Shown here one piece after another: positions 48,339-57,716 of a stretch of 64,000 nucleotides of DNA. The stretch lies in NCBI GenBank assembly GCA_030783905.1, contig JAQAHH010000002.1:62001-126000 (forward strand), read 5' to 3'. Origin of the DNA: Bisgaard Taxon 45 (lineage in GTDB: Bacteria > Pseudomonadota > Gammaproteobacteria > Enterobacterales > Pasteurellaceae). Numbering within the stretch: position 1 is the first letter of the stretch; each line of letters begins with the position of its first letter. The position numbers were made by a program, and so were the translations under genes. A model generated the notes under the pieces. That model saw only the letters and a list, made by a program, of their open reading frames with translations, had not been told where the DNA came from and did not search any database.

Positions 48339-50285
48339 ATGAATATCCATTACTTAATCACATCATTGACACTGCTTTCTAAGACTCATAAGAAAATTAT
48401 CTTATTATGCTTGGATTTCATTGCTTTCCCCATTCTCCTTTGGCAATGCTATATGTTGAGATACTGGAGCCTTGATGTCGCAGTGAATTTACCATTTTTA
48501 TTAGGAATGTCTTTACTTTCTGTAGGAAGTTTACTTTTGTTTGGCGTTTATGACTTTATTATCCGTAGCTTTAGCGAAACCTTAATTTTGCGCTTAGGTT
48601 TAGCCACTATCCTCACTGTACTTAATCTATATTTCGTGACCTTCATTGCGGAAGAAATGTTACCGCGCTCCATTCCATTAATGTATGGTTTTTTAATGTT
48701 CACTTGGATTTGGCTCAGTCGCGGCATGATAAGATTTATCGTAAAAGCCCATTTAACCACAAAAGCGCCTAAAATACGTATTGTAGTTTATGGGGCGGGC
48801 GCATCAGGGCAACAAGTTATTAGCGCCCTACAAAGTTCGTGTGAATTCTTGCCATTATTTTTTATTGATGATAACAAACAACTTTGGGGAAGAACGTTAG
48901 GCGGGTTCAAAGTCTACTCTTTCAAAACCGCCATGACCTTATTAAAGGATTATCATGTTGATGAAATTTTAATTGCCCTTCCGTCAGTCAGCCGAGAACG
49001 CCGAAGAGAACTGATTAAAAAACTGAATAAAACGTCTTGTAAGATCAAAGAATTGCCGAGCTTACAACAACTCGTCGATGGCAAAGTTCAACTTTCTGAT
49101 ATTCAAGAAATTGCTATCGAAGATCTCTTAGGTCGAGATCCTGTTCCCCCAATCACTCAGTTGTTAAATAAAAATATTCAGCATAAGTCTGTCATGGTAA
49201 CAGGCGCGGGGGGATCGATTGGTTCAGAATTATGTCGGCAAATCCTACTCAATCATCCTACTAAATTAGTGCTGTTTGATGTTTCAGAATACGCACTCTA
49301 CTCTATCCATCTTGAGTTATTACATATCCAACAAGAAAAAGGTACTCATGTAGAAATTATTCCCCTATTAGGCTCCGTACAAAATCTCAAGTTGCTTATC
49401 AAAATCATGCAAACTTTTGAGGTCAATACGGTATACCATGCAGCAGCGTATAAACATGTTCCATTAGTTGAATACAATGTCATACAGGCGGTATATAACA
49501 ATATCTTTGGCACATACAACGCAGCCAAAGCCGCGATACGATGCCAAGTCGATGCCTTTGTGTTAATTTCTACCGATAAAGCTGTCAGACCCACCAATGT
49601 CATGGGCACAACCAAACGTGTGGCCGAGCTATGTCTTCAGGCATGTGCTGATGTCTATGGCAACCCCCTAGACGGTATCGCCCATAAAACGCGCTTTTGT
49701 ATGGTACGCTTTGGCAATGTATTAGGTTCCTCTGGCTCGGTTATTCCTTTATTTAAGCAACAAATTAAAGAAGGTGGTCCAATTACCGTCACAGATGAAC
49801 GCATCATACGTTATTTTATGACGATCCCTGAAGCAGCACAGCTTGTTATTCAAGCGGGGGCCATGGCAAAAGGGGGCGATGTGTTTATTCTCGATATGGG
49901 AGAACCCGTTAAAATTCTTGAATTAGCGAAGAAATTAATTTTGCTTTCTGGTCTCACGATCAAAAATGAAGATAATCCAAATGGTGATATCGAAATTCAA
50001 TTCACTGGTCTACGTCCAGGAGAAAAGCTCTATGAAGAGCTTCTGATTGGTGGAGAAAATGTAGAAAAAACCTTACATCCACGAATTCTAACCGCACAAG
50101 AAACATTCCTGCCCTTGTCTGAGCTAGCCTTGCTGTTAAACGAGTTAGAACGTGCATGTAAAAAATCAGATTATCAAAAAATTCATGACATTTTACGCAA
50201 TGCGCCAACAGGATACCAACCTGTCACGGAATTGGCGGACTTAATTCACACTCAACAAAATAATCACATACATCTTTGGGGGTAA
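48339..50285 (+). CDS. Membrane UDP-GlcNAc 4,6-dehydratase (PglF/WbpM/CapD family)
   Basis: This 648-residue protein has four N-terminal membrane segments (~15-130), a CoA-binding-like Rossmann fold (VVYGAGASGQQVI) and then the dehydratase SDR domain. That domain has VTGAGGSIGSELCRQIL, HAAAYKHVPLVEYN and STDKAVRPTNVMGTTKRVAEL, with Met in the position of catalytic Tyr as in WbpM. RFGNVLGSSGSVIPLFKQQI, DERIIRYFMTIPEAAQLV and GLRPGEKLYEELL are family-typical. It converts UDP-GlcNAc to the 4-keto-6-deoxy D-sugar, the substrate for the PglE-like aminotransferase just upstream. Confidence 0.94.
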   Translation: MNIHYLITSLTLLSKTHKKIILLCLDFIAFPILLWQCYMLRYWSLDVAVNLPFLLGMSLLSVGSLLLFGVYDFIIRSFSETLILRLGLATILTVLNLYFVTFIAEEMLPRSIPLMYGFLMFTWIWLSRGMIRFIVKAHLTTKAPKIRIVVYGAGASGQQVISALQSSCEFLPLFFIDDNKQLWGRTLGGFKVYSFKTAMTLLKDYHVDEILIALPSVSRERRRELIKKLNKTSCKIKELPSLQQLVDGKVQLSDIQEIAIEDLLGRDPVPPITQLLNKNIQHKSVMVTGAGGSIGSELCRQILLNHPTKLVLFDVSEYALYSIHLELLHIQQEKGTHVEIIPLLGSVQNLKLLIKIMQTFEVNTVYHAAAYKHVPLVEYNVIQAVYNNIFGTYNAAKAAIRCQVDAFVLISTDKAVRPTNVMGTTKRVAELCLQACADVYGNPLDGIAHKTRFCMVRFGNVLGSSGSVIPLFKQQIKEGGPITVTDERIIRYFMTIPEAAQLVIQAGAMAKGGDVFILDMGEPVKILELAKKLILLSGLTIKNEDNPNGDIEIQFTGLRPGEKLYEELLIGGENVEKTLHPRILTAQETFLPLSELALLLNELERACKKSDYQKIHDILRNAPTGYQPVTELADLIHTQQNNHIHLWG

Positions 50286-50386
50286 ATCGACGGCGAATAT
50301 CAATACATCAACGGTATCCAGATTCACAAAAAACCAAGGTAGCTGTAAGCCTTTCACTTATTCACACACTAAAATGAGTAAAAGAC

Positions 50387-51550
50387 ATGTATAAATTATC
50401 TAGACTTCTCATCCTAATAGGCGTTGGCATTTCTGTCTCTGCCTGCTCCGCCATGCTACCCTCCACTAAATCACCAGTAAGTGGGGTTAAGGTCTATGCA
50501 CAAGGTAAACCACTCAATGCACAAAAAGCTGTCGATGCATATTTAATTACGCCTTCGTTGGTGAAACAACTCGCGCCGTCTGTACCTTTTGCACGAGCCA
50601 ACCCACCTTTAGACCAAAAAATCAAAGCCTATCAATATCGTGTTGGTCCTGGTGATGTGTTAAATATTACGGTTTGGGATCACCCTGAATTAACCACACC
50701 AGCAGGAACTTATCGTTCAGCGGCAGAAGCAGGTAGCCAAGTTCATGCTAACGGCACAATTTTCTATCCTTATGTCGGTTCTATTCATGTCTCTGGACTG
50801 ACCGTCAGTCAAATTAGAAACAAACTGACTTCAAAACTCGCCAACTATATCAGCGAACCACAAATTGAAGTCAGCGTTGCGACTTACCAATCGAAAAAGG
50901 CCTATATTACGGGGGAGGTCAATCGCCCAGGTCAACAATATTTAACCAATATTCCGCTCACCTTATTAGATGCGATTAATCATGCAGGGGGACTGTCTGA
51001 GCATGCAGATTGGCACAATGTTACCCTCAATAGTAAAGGAAAAGACGAAAAGATTTCGATTGAAGCGCTTATCCAACGTGGTGATTTAAGCCAAAATCGC
51101 TTGTTAGTTGATGGTGATATTGTCCATGTTCCTCGTAATGATGCCAATAAAGTCTTTGTTATCGGTGAAGTTGCGCAACCACAAATGCTTAAAATTATGC
51201 ACTACGGCATGACATTAACTGAGGCAATCACAGCCAGTGGTGGTATTGATAAATTGGCAGCCGATGCAACAGGTATCTTCGTTATTCGCGGACAACGTTA
51301 TCCTTCCCCCACAAGACAAGTTACCTCTGATGATGAGAATATAGAAAAAATTGCGGATATTTACCAATTAGATGTTACCGATGCGACCTCTTATCTGCTT
51401 GGTACAGAGTTTTATTTAAAACCGTATGATGTGGTCTATGTTACAACCGCACCTGTTGCACGGTGGAATCGTGTCATTAGTCAAATCGTGCCGACCTTGT
51501 CAGGATTCGACTCCATCACAGAAAGTATGTTAAGAATTCGAAATTGGTAG
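50387..51550 (+). CDS. wza: Wza-type outer-membrane polysaccharide export lipoprotein
   Basis: Wza octamers form the outer-membrane exit channel for Wzx/Wzy polysaccharides. The 387-residue protein has a signal peptide with lipobox VSAC (Cys20). The polysaccharide-export PES domain is YQYRVGPGDVLNITVWDHPELT. SLBB domains include KKAYITGEVNRPGQQYLTNIPLTLLDAINHAGG and NKVFVIGEVAQPQMLKI, and the C-terminus has an amphipathic stretch (PVARWNRVISQIVPTLSGFDSI). Two bases separate it from wzb. A 102-bp gap precedes it; it could hold a second promoter, but I saw none clearly. Confidence 0.95.
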   Translation: MYKLSRLLILIGVGISVSACSAMLPSTKSPVSGVKVYAQGKPLNAQKAVDAYLITPSLVKQLAPSVPFARANPPLDQKIKAYQYRVGPGDVLNITVWDHPELTTPAGTYRSAAEAGSQVHANGTIFYPYVGSIHVSGLTVSQIRNKLTSKLANYISEPQIEVSVATYQSKKAYITGEVNRPGQQYLTNIPLTLLDAINHAGGLSEHADWHNVTLNSKGKDEKISIEALIQRGDLSQNRLLVDGDIVHVPRNDANKVFVIGEVAQPQMLKIMHYGMTLTEAITASGGIDKLAADATGIFVIRGQRYPSPTRQVTSDDENIEKIADIYQLDVTDATSYLLGTEFYLKPYDVVYVTTAPVARWNRVISQIVPTLSGFDSITESMLRIRNW

Positions 51551-51551
51551 T

Positions 51552-51995
51552 ATGTTTGAGCAAATTTTGGTCGTATGTATGGGAAATATCTGTCGTTCTC
51601 CAGTCGGTGAAAAATTGTTGCAACGATATTTCCCAGAAAAAAACATTACCTCTGCAGGGATTGGCACTGAGCATTATCACTTAGTTGGCAAACCTGCGGA
51701 CGATATGATGATAAACATTGCTAATCACCACGGATTAAATCTCTCAACCCATCGAGCGAAACAGTTGACACGTGCATTATGTCAGAAAGCCGATTTGATT
51801 CTTGTTATGGAAAAAGCGCATATTGAATTAGTCCATCAACTATGCCCTTTGTCTCAAGGTAAAGTCATTTTATTTGGACATTGGTTAACTGCGCCAAAAG
51901 ACATTCCCGACCCTTATAAAAAGAGTCAAGAAATGTTTGAGTATGCTTATCAAATGCTAGAGAGCGCAGCAGAACAATGGAACAACATGTTATAG
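51552..51995 (+). CDS. wzb: Low-molecular-weight protein tyrosine phosphatase Wzb
   Basis: Wzb dephosphorylates the tyrosine kinase Wzc, allowing cycles of assembly. The 147-residue protein has the P-loop CMGNICRSPVGEKLL (C-x5-R-S) at residues ~9-16 and the acid loop DIPDPYKKSQEMFE near 120. It sits between wza and wzc as in group 1 capsule and colanic acid loci. Confidence 0.96.
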   Translation: MFEQILVVCMGNICRSPVGEKLLQRYFPEKNITSAGIGTEHYHLVGKPADDMMINIANHHGLNLSTHRAKQLTRALCQKADLILVMEKAHIELVHQLCPLSQGKVILFGHWLTAPKDIPDPYKKSQEMFEYAYQMLESAAEQWNNML

Positions 51996-52006
51996 GATAT
52001 GAAATA

Positions 52007-54106
52007 ATGAACGAGAAAAATAATGAAGACACAATTGATGTAATGAAATTCTTCGGTATTTTATTAGATCATAAAGGGTGGATTGCCCTATTTACCCTAC
52101 TGACAACATTGATTGGCGGAGGTTATGCCTTTCTTGCCCCACCTATTTATCTCGCCAATGCGTCCATACAGATTGAAGACAAATCAGCTGGAGGCGCATT
52201 ACAAGATTTCACGGGTATCTTTGAGGAAAAATCGTCCTCTCATACCGAAATCGCGATTTTAAAATCAAGAATGGTACTCTCGTATGCCGTTGAAAAGCTT
52301 GGTTTAACCACACAAGTTGAGCCAATTTATCCCATCCCGATTTTGGGTAGCTTGGTAGCCAACGTCACAGGCTATTCTCCGCAAATAACTATTGCTCATT
52401 TCACCCCATTTAAGGACATTGCTGATAGCTTAATCTTAGAAATTGGCGAGCAACCAGATAACTACACCCTTTTTGCAGAAAAAACGGCAGAAAAATTGCT
52501 GAGTGGCGTAGTCGGTGAAACCTATAAAACCGATCTCATTCAATTTTCGTTATCACAGATAAACGCTAAACCTAAGCAACGTTTTTTAATAAATAAGTTA
52601 CCCGAATTAACTGTCATTTCCGATTTACAGGATAAACTGTCGATTCATGAAATTGGTAAACAAACGGGTATCATTAATATCGCGATTCAGGGAAAAAATA
52701 AAAAATACATACAGGATCTTGTTGCGAATATTACTGAAAGCTACTTATTGCAAAATGTTGCGCGAAATTCCGCAGAAGCCTCTAAAAGTCTAGAATTTCT
52801 TAACCAACAATTACCAGACGTGCGTCAAAAACTGTCTGATGCAGAAAATAGACTCAATGAATTCCGCTTAAAAAATGAATCAGTTGACCTCAGCCTTGAA
52901 GCAAAAGCGACTTTAGACACCATTATTCAAATAGAGGCGGATCTCAGCGAGCTGTCTATTCAAGAAAGTGAGATTTCTCGCAAGTTTACGTTAAAACACC
53001 CGTCTTACGTTGCTTTAATTGACAAAAGAAATGTCTTAAATGCAGAAAAACAACGATTAAATAAACAACTCGAAAAATTACCCAATACACAGAAAGAAAT
53101 GATTCGTTTCACACGTGATTTAGAAGTTAATCAACAAATCTACATTCAACTTTTAAATAAAATGCAAGAGTTAGATGTGGTGAAAGCGAGCACAATTGGT
53201 AACGTGCGCATTCTAGATCATGCACAGGTGTTTCCAAATCCCGTGGCACCTAAAAAAGCGATCATTATCATGATTTCCTTTTTATTAGGCGCACTTTTAT
53301 CATCGTTATTTGTGCTGTTTAAACATTATTTCCAACACGGTATTGAATCCGTCGCGGAGGTAGAAAAAACGGGGCTACCAACTTACGCCGCCATTCCGCA
53401 TTCGGAACAACAACCGACAGTTTCCCGCAAAGATGTGCATAAAGGAAAATATCAACTGCTGTCAGAAAGTCATCCAACAGACAATGCCATTGAGGCCATT
53501 CGCAGTTTAAGAACAAGCCTTCATTTTGCCATGCTAGAAGCACCAAATAATCTTGTCATGATTTCTGGCACATTACCTGCGGTAGGAAAAAGTTTTATTT
53601 CGAGTAACTTAGCCAATATTGTAGCAAAAACGGGAAAACGTGTTTTACTGATTGATGCTGATTTACGGCGCAGTTACTTACGCTCATTCCTCGGCATTGC
53701 GAATAAACAAGGATTAAGTGAAGCAATTGCGCAAAATATCCCATTTGAAGAGGTCGTCCACCAATATGCTGGATTTGAGGTGATCACTAAAGGAAATATG
53801 CCACCGAATCCATCTGAATTATTTTATACTGCGCGCTTTCAGCAACTTTTAGAGTGGGCGTCAAGACATTATGATCTTGTTGTCATTGATACACCTCCTA
53901 TCCTACCTGTCACTGATGCCGCCATTATTGGACGCCATGTAGGAACAACATTGCTTGTTGGCTTATTTGAGAAAACTACGGTCAAAGAAATTGAAATTGC
54001 TAAAACCCGTTTTGCCCAAGCGGGAGTACAAGTAAAAGGATTTATTTTAAATGGTACAAAACGCAAGGCACTCAGTGAGTATGACTATTACGATTATCGT
54101 AGCTAG
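52007..54106 (+). CDS. wzc: Tyrosine-protein kinase / chain-length regulator Wzc
   Basis: Wzc is the inner-membrane polysaccharide co-polymerase with a cytosolic BY-kinase. The 699-residue protein has membrane segment 1 (~25-50, WIALFTLLTTLIGGGYAFL), a long periplasmic coiled-coil domain and membrane segment 2 (~418-440, IIIMISFLLGALLSSLFVL). The kinase has Walker A GTLPAVGKSFISSN, Walker A' LLIDADLRRS and Walker B LVVIDTPPILPVTDAA. The C-terminal tyrosine cluster EYDYYDYRS is the autophosphorylation tail. The ATG at 52007 has AGGA 9 bases upstream; an ATG at 51977 inside wzb is unlikely. Last gene of the locus. Confidence 0.96.
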   Translation: MNEKNNEDTIDVMKFFGILLDHKGWIALFTLLTTLIGGGYAFLAPPIYLANASIQIEDKSAGGALQDFTGIFEEKSSSHTEIAILKSRMVLSYAVEKLGLTTQVEPIYPIPILGSLVANVTGYSPQITIAHFTPFKDIADSLILEIGEQPDNYTLFAEKTAEKLLSGVVGETYKTDLIQFSLSQINAKPKQRFLINKLPELTVISDLQDKLSIHEIGKQTGIINIAIQGKNKKYIQDLVANITESYLLQNVARNSAEASKSLEFLNQQLPDVRQKLSDAENRLNEFRLKNESVDLSLEAKATLDTIIQIEADLSELSIQESEISRKFTLKHPSYVALIDKRNVLNAEKQRLNKQLEKLPNTQKEMIRFTRDLEVNQQIYIQLLNKMQELDVVKASTIGNVRILDHAQVFPNPVAPKKAIIIMISFLLGALLSSLFVLFKHYFQHGIESVAEVEKTGLPTYAAIPHSEQQPTVSRKDVHKGKYQLLSESHPTDNAIEAIRSLRTSLHFAMLEAPNNLVMISGTLPAVGKSFISSNLANIVAKTGKRVLLIDADLRRSYLRSFLGIANKQGLSEAIAQNIPFEEVVHQYAGFEVITKGNMPPNPSELFYTARFQQLLEWASRHYDLVVIDTPPILPVTDAAIIGRHVGTTLLVGLFEKTTVKEIEIAKTRFAQAGVQVKGFILNGTKRKALSEYDYYDYRS

Positions 54107-54123
54107 TATTGTAGGCAAAAACA

Positions 54124-54153
54124 AGGAAAGTGAGTCACCGAACTCACTTTCCT
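54124..54153. terminator. Terminator between wzc and cpdA
   Basis: A 12-bp perfect stem (AGGAAAGTGAGT at 54124-54135 with its complement at 54142-54153). On the minus strand it is followed by TGTTTTTGCC, so it fits cpdA best, and it also marks the end of the convergent polysaccharide operon. Confidence 0.75.
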
Positions 54154-54198
54154 CATCAATTTAACGCAGTATAAAACTGTGGCATATTACGCTTGTCT

Positions 54199-55029
54199 TT
54201 AATAGCCATCCTCATGCATATTCGGAAAGAATGTCTTATTTTGAATACGTTTCACGCGCGTTTCAATCCGACCATCCTTGTATAATTCAAGTTCTCGCCA
54301 ACCCGGCTGTACCGCATCAAGTGTGAAGGTATTATGATCGGGCTTAAATTGAATACAGGTTGCAGGTGTTGCCATCACTCTATAACCTTGCCAATTGGCA
54401 TCCATTTCTTGGTGAATATGACCATGTAAGATCCCTTTTACGTTGTCAAAAGGCGCTAATGCATAGGCTAATTCATGGGCATTACGTAAGTTATGCTGAT
54501 CTAACCAAGTCGAATGAGTAGGTAAAATATGGTGATGTAAGACAATTAAGGTATAACGTTCTGGATGATCTTTTAATTTTGACACCAGCCAGTCTATTTG
54601 ATATTGGCTTAATTCACCATAAGGCACCCCAAATACTTGGCTATCTAACATTAAAATCTGCCAAGTTTCGCCTAAAAGAATGTGCTTTTTCGGATTCAAA
54701 TTACCTTGATCTTGATTCAAAATTTCAAACATTTTCGGTTGAAAATCATGATTGCCAGGAATCCAGAAGACCGTTTTTTCTAAGCTTTTCACTTGGTTAC
54801 AAAAATGTAAGTAGCCTTCTCGACTACTGTCTTGAACTAAATCCCCTGTGGCTAACACTAAATCATAATTAAAACAACTCGCTTTAATTTCGTGTAAAAC
54901 TTGCGAAAAACTTTGAAATGTGTTGATGCCTAATAATTCCCCATGCTCATCCTTAAACAAATGAGGATCGGTAATTTGAATGATTTTGAACACCTCCGCT
55001 GATGTATCATATCTATAAGTGCTGAACAA
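54199..55029 (-). CDS. cpdA: 3',5'-cyclic AMP phosphodiesterase CpdA
   Basis: CpdA hydrolyses cAMP and so tunes CRP-dependent gene control, including competence in this family. The 276-residue calcineurin-like metallophosphoesterase has the metal motifs ITDPHLFKDE, ATGDLVQD, WIPGNHDFQP, VLHHHILP and LHGHIHQEMD, the class III phosphodiesterase pattern. Its start MFSTYRYDTSAEVFKIIQITDPHL gives the family N-terminus. A 158-bp gap separates it from nudF, suggesting its own promoter. Confidence 0.93.
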   Translation of the reverse strand: MFSTYRYDTSAEVFKIIQITDPHLFKDEHGELLGINTFQSFSQVLHEIKASCFNYDLVLATGDLVQDSSREGYLHFCNQVKSLEKTVFWIPGNHDFQPKMFEILNQDQGNLNPKKHILLGETWQILMLDSQVFGVPYGELSQYQIDWLVSKLKDHPERYTLIVLHHHILPTHSTWLDQHNLRNAHELAYALAPFDNVKGILHGHIHQEMDANWQGYRVMATPATCIQFKPDHNTFTLDAVQPGWRELELYKDGRIETRVKRIQNKTFFPNMHEDGY

Positions 55030-55187
55030 AGCGAACTCCTACGACTAAAATAAAACTCTTTGTAAATTACCGACTTATCAAAAAAATTGCACCTACCAAA
55101 ATAAAAAAATGTTAGCTATGTCATATTTATTGATAAAAATTTTTCTGAAAATTAAACCTAAATCACACTTTTTTCACATGGATTTAA

Positions 55188-55805
55188 TCAACTGAATGAT
55201 GAGATTGTCTTATAGTTGAGTTGTAGCCACTGTAATCCCAACACCGCAATACTATTATCAATTTTGCCCTCATTAACCCATTGATAAGCTTGCTCACGGC
55301 TTACGACATGAACACGGATATCTTCATCCTCTTCACTCAGGCCATGTAGCCCTTTCGCTGCTGTACTGTCTACTTTGCCCACAAACAAATGGATACGTTC
55401 AAGCACGCCGCCCGGACTGTCCCACACACTTAAACAATGTTGCAAATCCTGCACCTGCACGCCGGCTTCTTCTTCACTTTCACGTAATGCGACCTCTGCT
55501 GGATTTTCCCCTTCTTCCACCATGCCGGCAATCAATTCTAATAACCAAGGCGATTGTGCAGAATCAGGTTGATAAGCGCCAATACGTATTTGCTCAACTA
55601 ACACCACGGCATCTTTAATCGGATCATAAGCAATCACCGCAGAAGCGGCACCTTTGACTAATAATTCACGCGTGACCACACCACTGTATCCACCTGCAAA
55701 TAATTTATGTTTGAATTGAATCTTTTTTAATTGGAAAAAGCCTTGATATAAAGTTTCTTCTTTTAAGATTTCAATATCCTGCTGCTGAAATTGTTGAATG
55801 TCCAT
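55188..55805 (-). CDS. nudF: ADP-ribose pyrophosphatase NudF
   Basis: NudF hydrolyses ADP-ribose to AMP and ribose-5-phosphate. The 205-residue Nudix protein has the box starting at GMVEEGENPAEVALRESEEE (residues ~97-119), preceded by the E-L-I-A segment (SPWLLELIAGM) and the upstream VVLVEQIRIGAYQ, both typical of ADPRase. Next to cpdA, as in many gamma-proteobacteria (nudF-cpdA). Confidence 0.92.
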   Translation of the reverse strand: MDIQQFQQQDIEILKEETLYQGFFQLKKIQFKHKLFAGGYSGVVTRELLVKGAASAVIAYDPIKDAVVLVEQIRIGAYQPDSAQSPWLLELIAGMVEEGENPAEVALRESEEEAGVQVQDLQHCLSVWDSPGGVLERIHLFVGKVDSTAAKGLHGLSEEDEDIRVHVVSREQAYQWVNEGKIDNSIAVLGLQWLQLNYKTISSFS

Positions 55806-55814
55806 CCTCTCTCC

Positions 55815-56501
55815 TTAAATAAAAAAACGATGAAAAATTTGTGCTAAATGACTGAGTAAACACGCCTTTCCTGCAATGTCTTCTTGTTGCCAAGCCTCAC
55901 ACAATATCTCAGGACCAAATTGTTGTTGAGCTTGCTGTGCAACAGGCAAGTAACTGATGTGCCAAGGTTCGTAACCAATTTGTTTATGTTCGGCTAATTG
56001 CGTGAAAGGTAAATAAAAATCGAAATGAGCTAAATGTTCCCTTAACCATTGACCCAGTTCAACAAAATACCCACCTTGTTCATATTCCCAAGGCTCAAGC
56101 TGTAATGTTTGCTGTGGGGGTAATAAGTGCGGATCAAATACATCGATTTCCGTGCCCCAATGATGACGACTTCCCCCAGGTAAAGCAGACCAACGTAAAA
56201 TAGCTTGCGCTTTTTCCCAGTCAGAAAGGGGACTTAAATTTAACGGATTGCCCTGATCATCATGCACTTTACGTTCACCATTAAATTTACTATTCCAAAT
56301 GACTTGTTGACGTTGAAAATCACGAAAACTACTGGCTGGCTGTAAATTAAAGCCATGTTTAGCCGCCTGTTGCTGTAAACCTTGAAAAGCACTGAGGCAA
56401 TCTTTGTGTAAGAAATGATTTGCGGAAAAGGGACAAGGAAGCCGCACTAAGTGTGTACGTGCTTTGCCGGTTAATTGTGTAGATGTAAAGACAATACTCA
56501 T
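55815..56501 (-). CDS. M15-family D,D-peptidase/carboxypeptidase-like protein (VanY type)
   Basis: This 228-residue protein has the zinc motif [13 protein letters not shown] (S-x-H-x2-G-x2-x-D) and the downstream E-P-W-H in [11 protein letters not shown], the ligands and catalytic Glu of M15B D-Ala-D-Ala carboxypeptidases. The upstream [17 protein letters not shown] also fits. There is no signal peptide from the chosen start (56501, overlapping the dapE stop in ATGA). A longer reading inside dapE adds no signal either. A cytosolic location would be odd for peptidoglycan work; recycling of stem peptides is one possibility. Coupled to dapE, which makes meso-DAP for peptidoglycan. Confidence 0.85.
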   Translation of the reverse strand: MSIVFTSTQLTGKARTHLVRLPCPFSANHFLHKDCLSAFQGLQQQAAKHGFNLQPASSFRDFQRQQVIWNSKFNGERKVHDDQGNPLNLSPLSDWEKAQAILRWSALPGGSRHHWGTEIDVFDPHLLPPQQTLQLEPWEYEQGGYFVELGQWLREHLAHFDFYLPFTQLAEHKQIGYEPWHISYLPVAQQAQQQFGPEILCEAWQQEDIAGKACLLSHLAQIFHRFFI

Positions 56502-57634
56502 GCGTGATCCAGAATACGAGATAAGACTTGCTGATAAACCTCGCCACATTTTGCCAGATCATCGACCTTGACACACTCATTCACCTTATGAATGGTTTGA
56601 TTCAGTGGACCAAATTCCACCACCTCTGCCCCCATTAAAGCAATAAAACGAGCATCCGAGGTACCGCCCCCTGTATCCAAGTGCGGTCGGTTTTGGGTGA
56701 CTTTTTCGACCACCTCCAACATGGTCTCCACTAATTTGCCTTGTGCGGTTAAAAACGGTTTGCCCGATAACTGCCATTCAATACGATAAGTGAGTTGATG
56801 TTTTTCTAGCATCTCTGCGACTTTTTGCTTAATTATATCGTCTGTCACTTCTGTGCAATAACGCAAATTAAACTGTACATAAAGTTCCCCAGGGATCACA
56901 TTATTGCTGCCTGTACCGGCTTGAATATTGGCAATTTGCAAAGAGGTCGGTGGAAAAAAATCGTTGCCCTGATCCCATTGATAGCTTGTCAGCTCCGTTA
57001 AAAAGCACAGTGATTTATGCACGGGATTTTCAGCCAAATGCGGGTAAGCCACATGGCCTTGCACTCCTTGAATAGTCAGATTGCCCGTGATAGACCCACG
57101 GCGACCATTTTTGATTATATCGCCTAATTGTTGAGCGCTTGAAGGCTCCCCCACGATACAGTAATCAATTGGCTCGCCTCTTGCCATTAAGGTTTCTACC
57201 ACTCGCACTGTGCCATCTTTAGCCGTAGCCTCTTCATCTGAGGTAATTAATAACGCCACGGTGCCCATATGATCGGGGTGGGCTTTTACATAGTTTTCTG
57301 CCGCGACTACCATCGCTGCAAGCGAGCCTTTCATATCAGCCGCACCACGTCCATACAACATACCATCTATAATTTCTGCCGAAAAAGGCGGATATTGCCA
57401 TTGTTTTTCATCACCGACTGGCACAACATCCGTATGCCCTGCAAATGCAATAACCGGTGATCCAGAACCGTGTTTTGCCCATAAATTCAGCGTATCACCG
57501 AAAGGTAGCCATTCAATCTGAAAACCTAGCTTTTCTAAGCGTTGGGCAATGCTTTGTTGACAGCCTTGGTCATTAGGGCTAATTGATGGGCGACGAATCA
57601 AATCACTGGCTAATTCAATAATAGAACTTTTCAT
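56498..57634 (-). CDS. dapE: Succinyl-diaminopimelate desuccinylase
   Basis: DapE yields LL-diaminopimelate for lysine and peptidoglycan. The 378-residue di-zinc M20 enzyme has [73 protein letters not shown] and [12 protein letters not shown], giving the zinc ligands and catalytic Glu. The last four bases overlap the M15 peptidase gene. An uptake signal lies inside (56679-56687) and another just upstream (57641-57649). Confidence 0.96.
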   Translation of the reverse strand: MKSSIIELASDLIRRPSISPNDQGCQQSIAQRLEKLGFQIEWLPFGDTLNLWAKHGSGSPVIAFAGHTDVVPVGDEKQWQYPPFSAEIIDGMLYGRGAADMKGSLAAMVVAAENYVKAHPDHMGTVALLITSDEEATAKDGTVRVVETLMARGEPIDYCIVGEPSSAQQLGDIIKNGRRGSITGNLTIQGVQGHVAYPHLAENPVHKSLCFLTELTSYQWDQGNDFFPPTSLQIANIQAGTGSNNVIPGELYVQFNLRYCTEVTDDIIKQKVAEMLEKHQLTYRIEWQLSGKPFLTAQGKLVETMLEVVEKVTQNRPHLDTGGGTSDARFIALMGAEVVEFGPLNQTIHKVNECVKVDDLAKCGEVYQQVLSRILDHA

Positions 57635-57640
57635 CTTTAT

Positions 57641-57649
57641 ACCGCACTT
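57641..57649 (-). repeat. DNA uptake signal sequence, perfect core
   Basis: ACCGCACTT in the 82-bp gap between yffB and dapE, 7 bp before the dapE start codon. Confidence 0.9.
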
Positions 57650-57716
57650 TTGCTTGAGAAATTAAAACGGGGCAACCCTGAGTACAACAGGGCACGTCAG
57701 CGATAGCGCACGCCGC

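Noticed and set aside
33000-54200. Insertion sequence or integrase at the borders of the polysaccharide locus
   Set aside because: No transposase, integrase, tRNA target or long terminal repeat is visible at either end; transfer, if any, was by homologous flank exchange or is too old to see.
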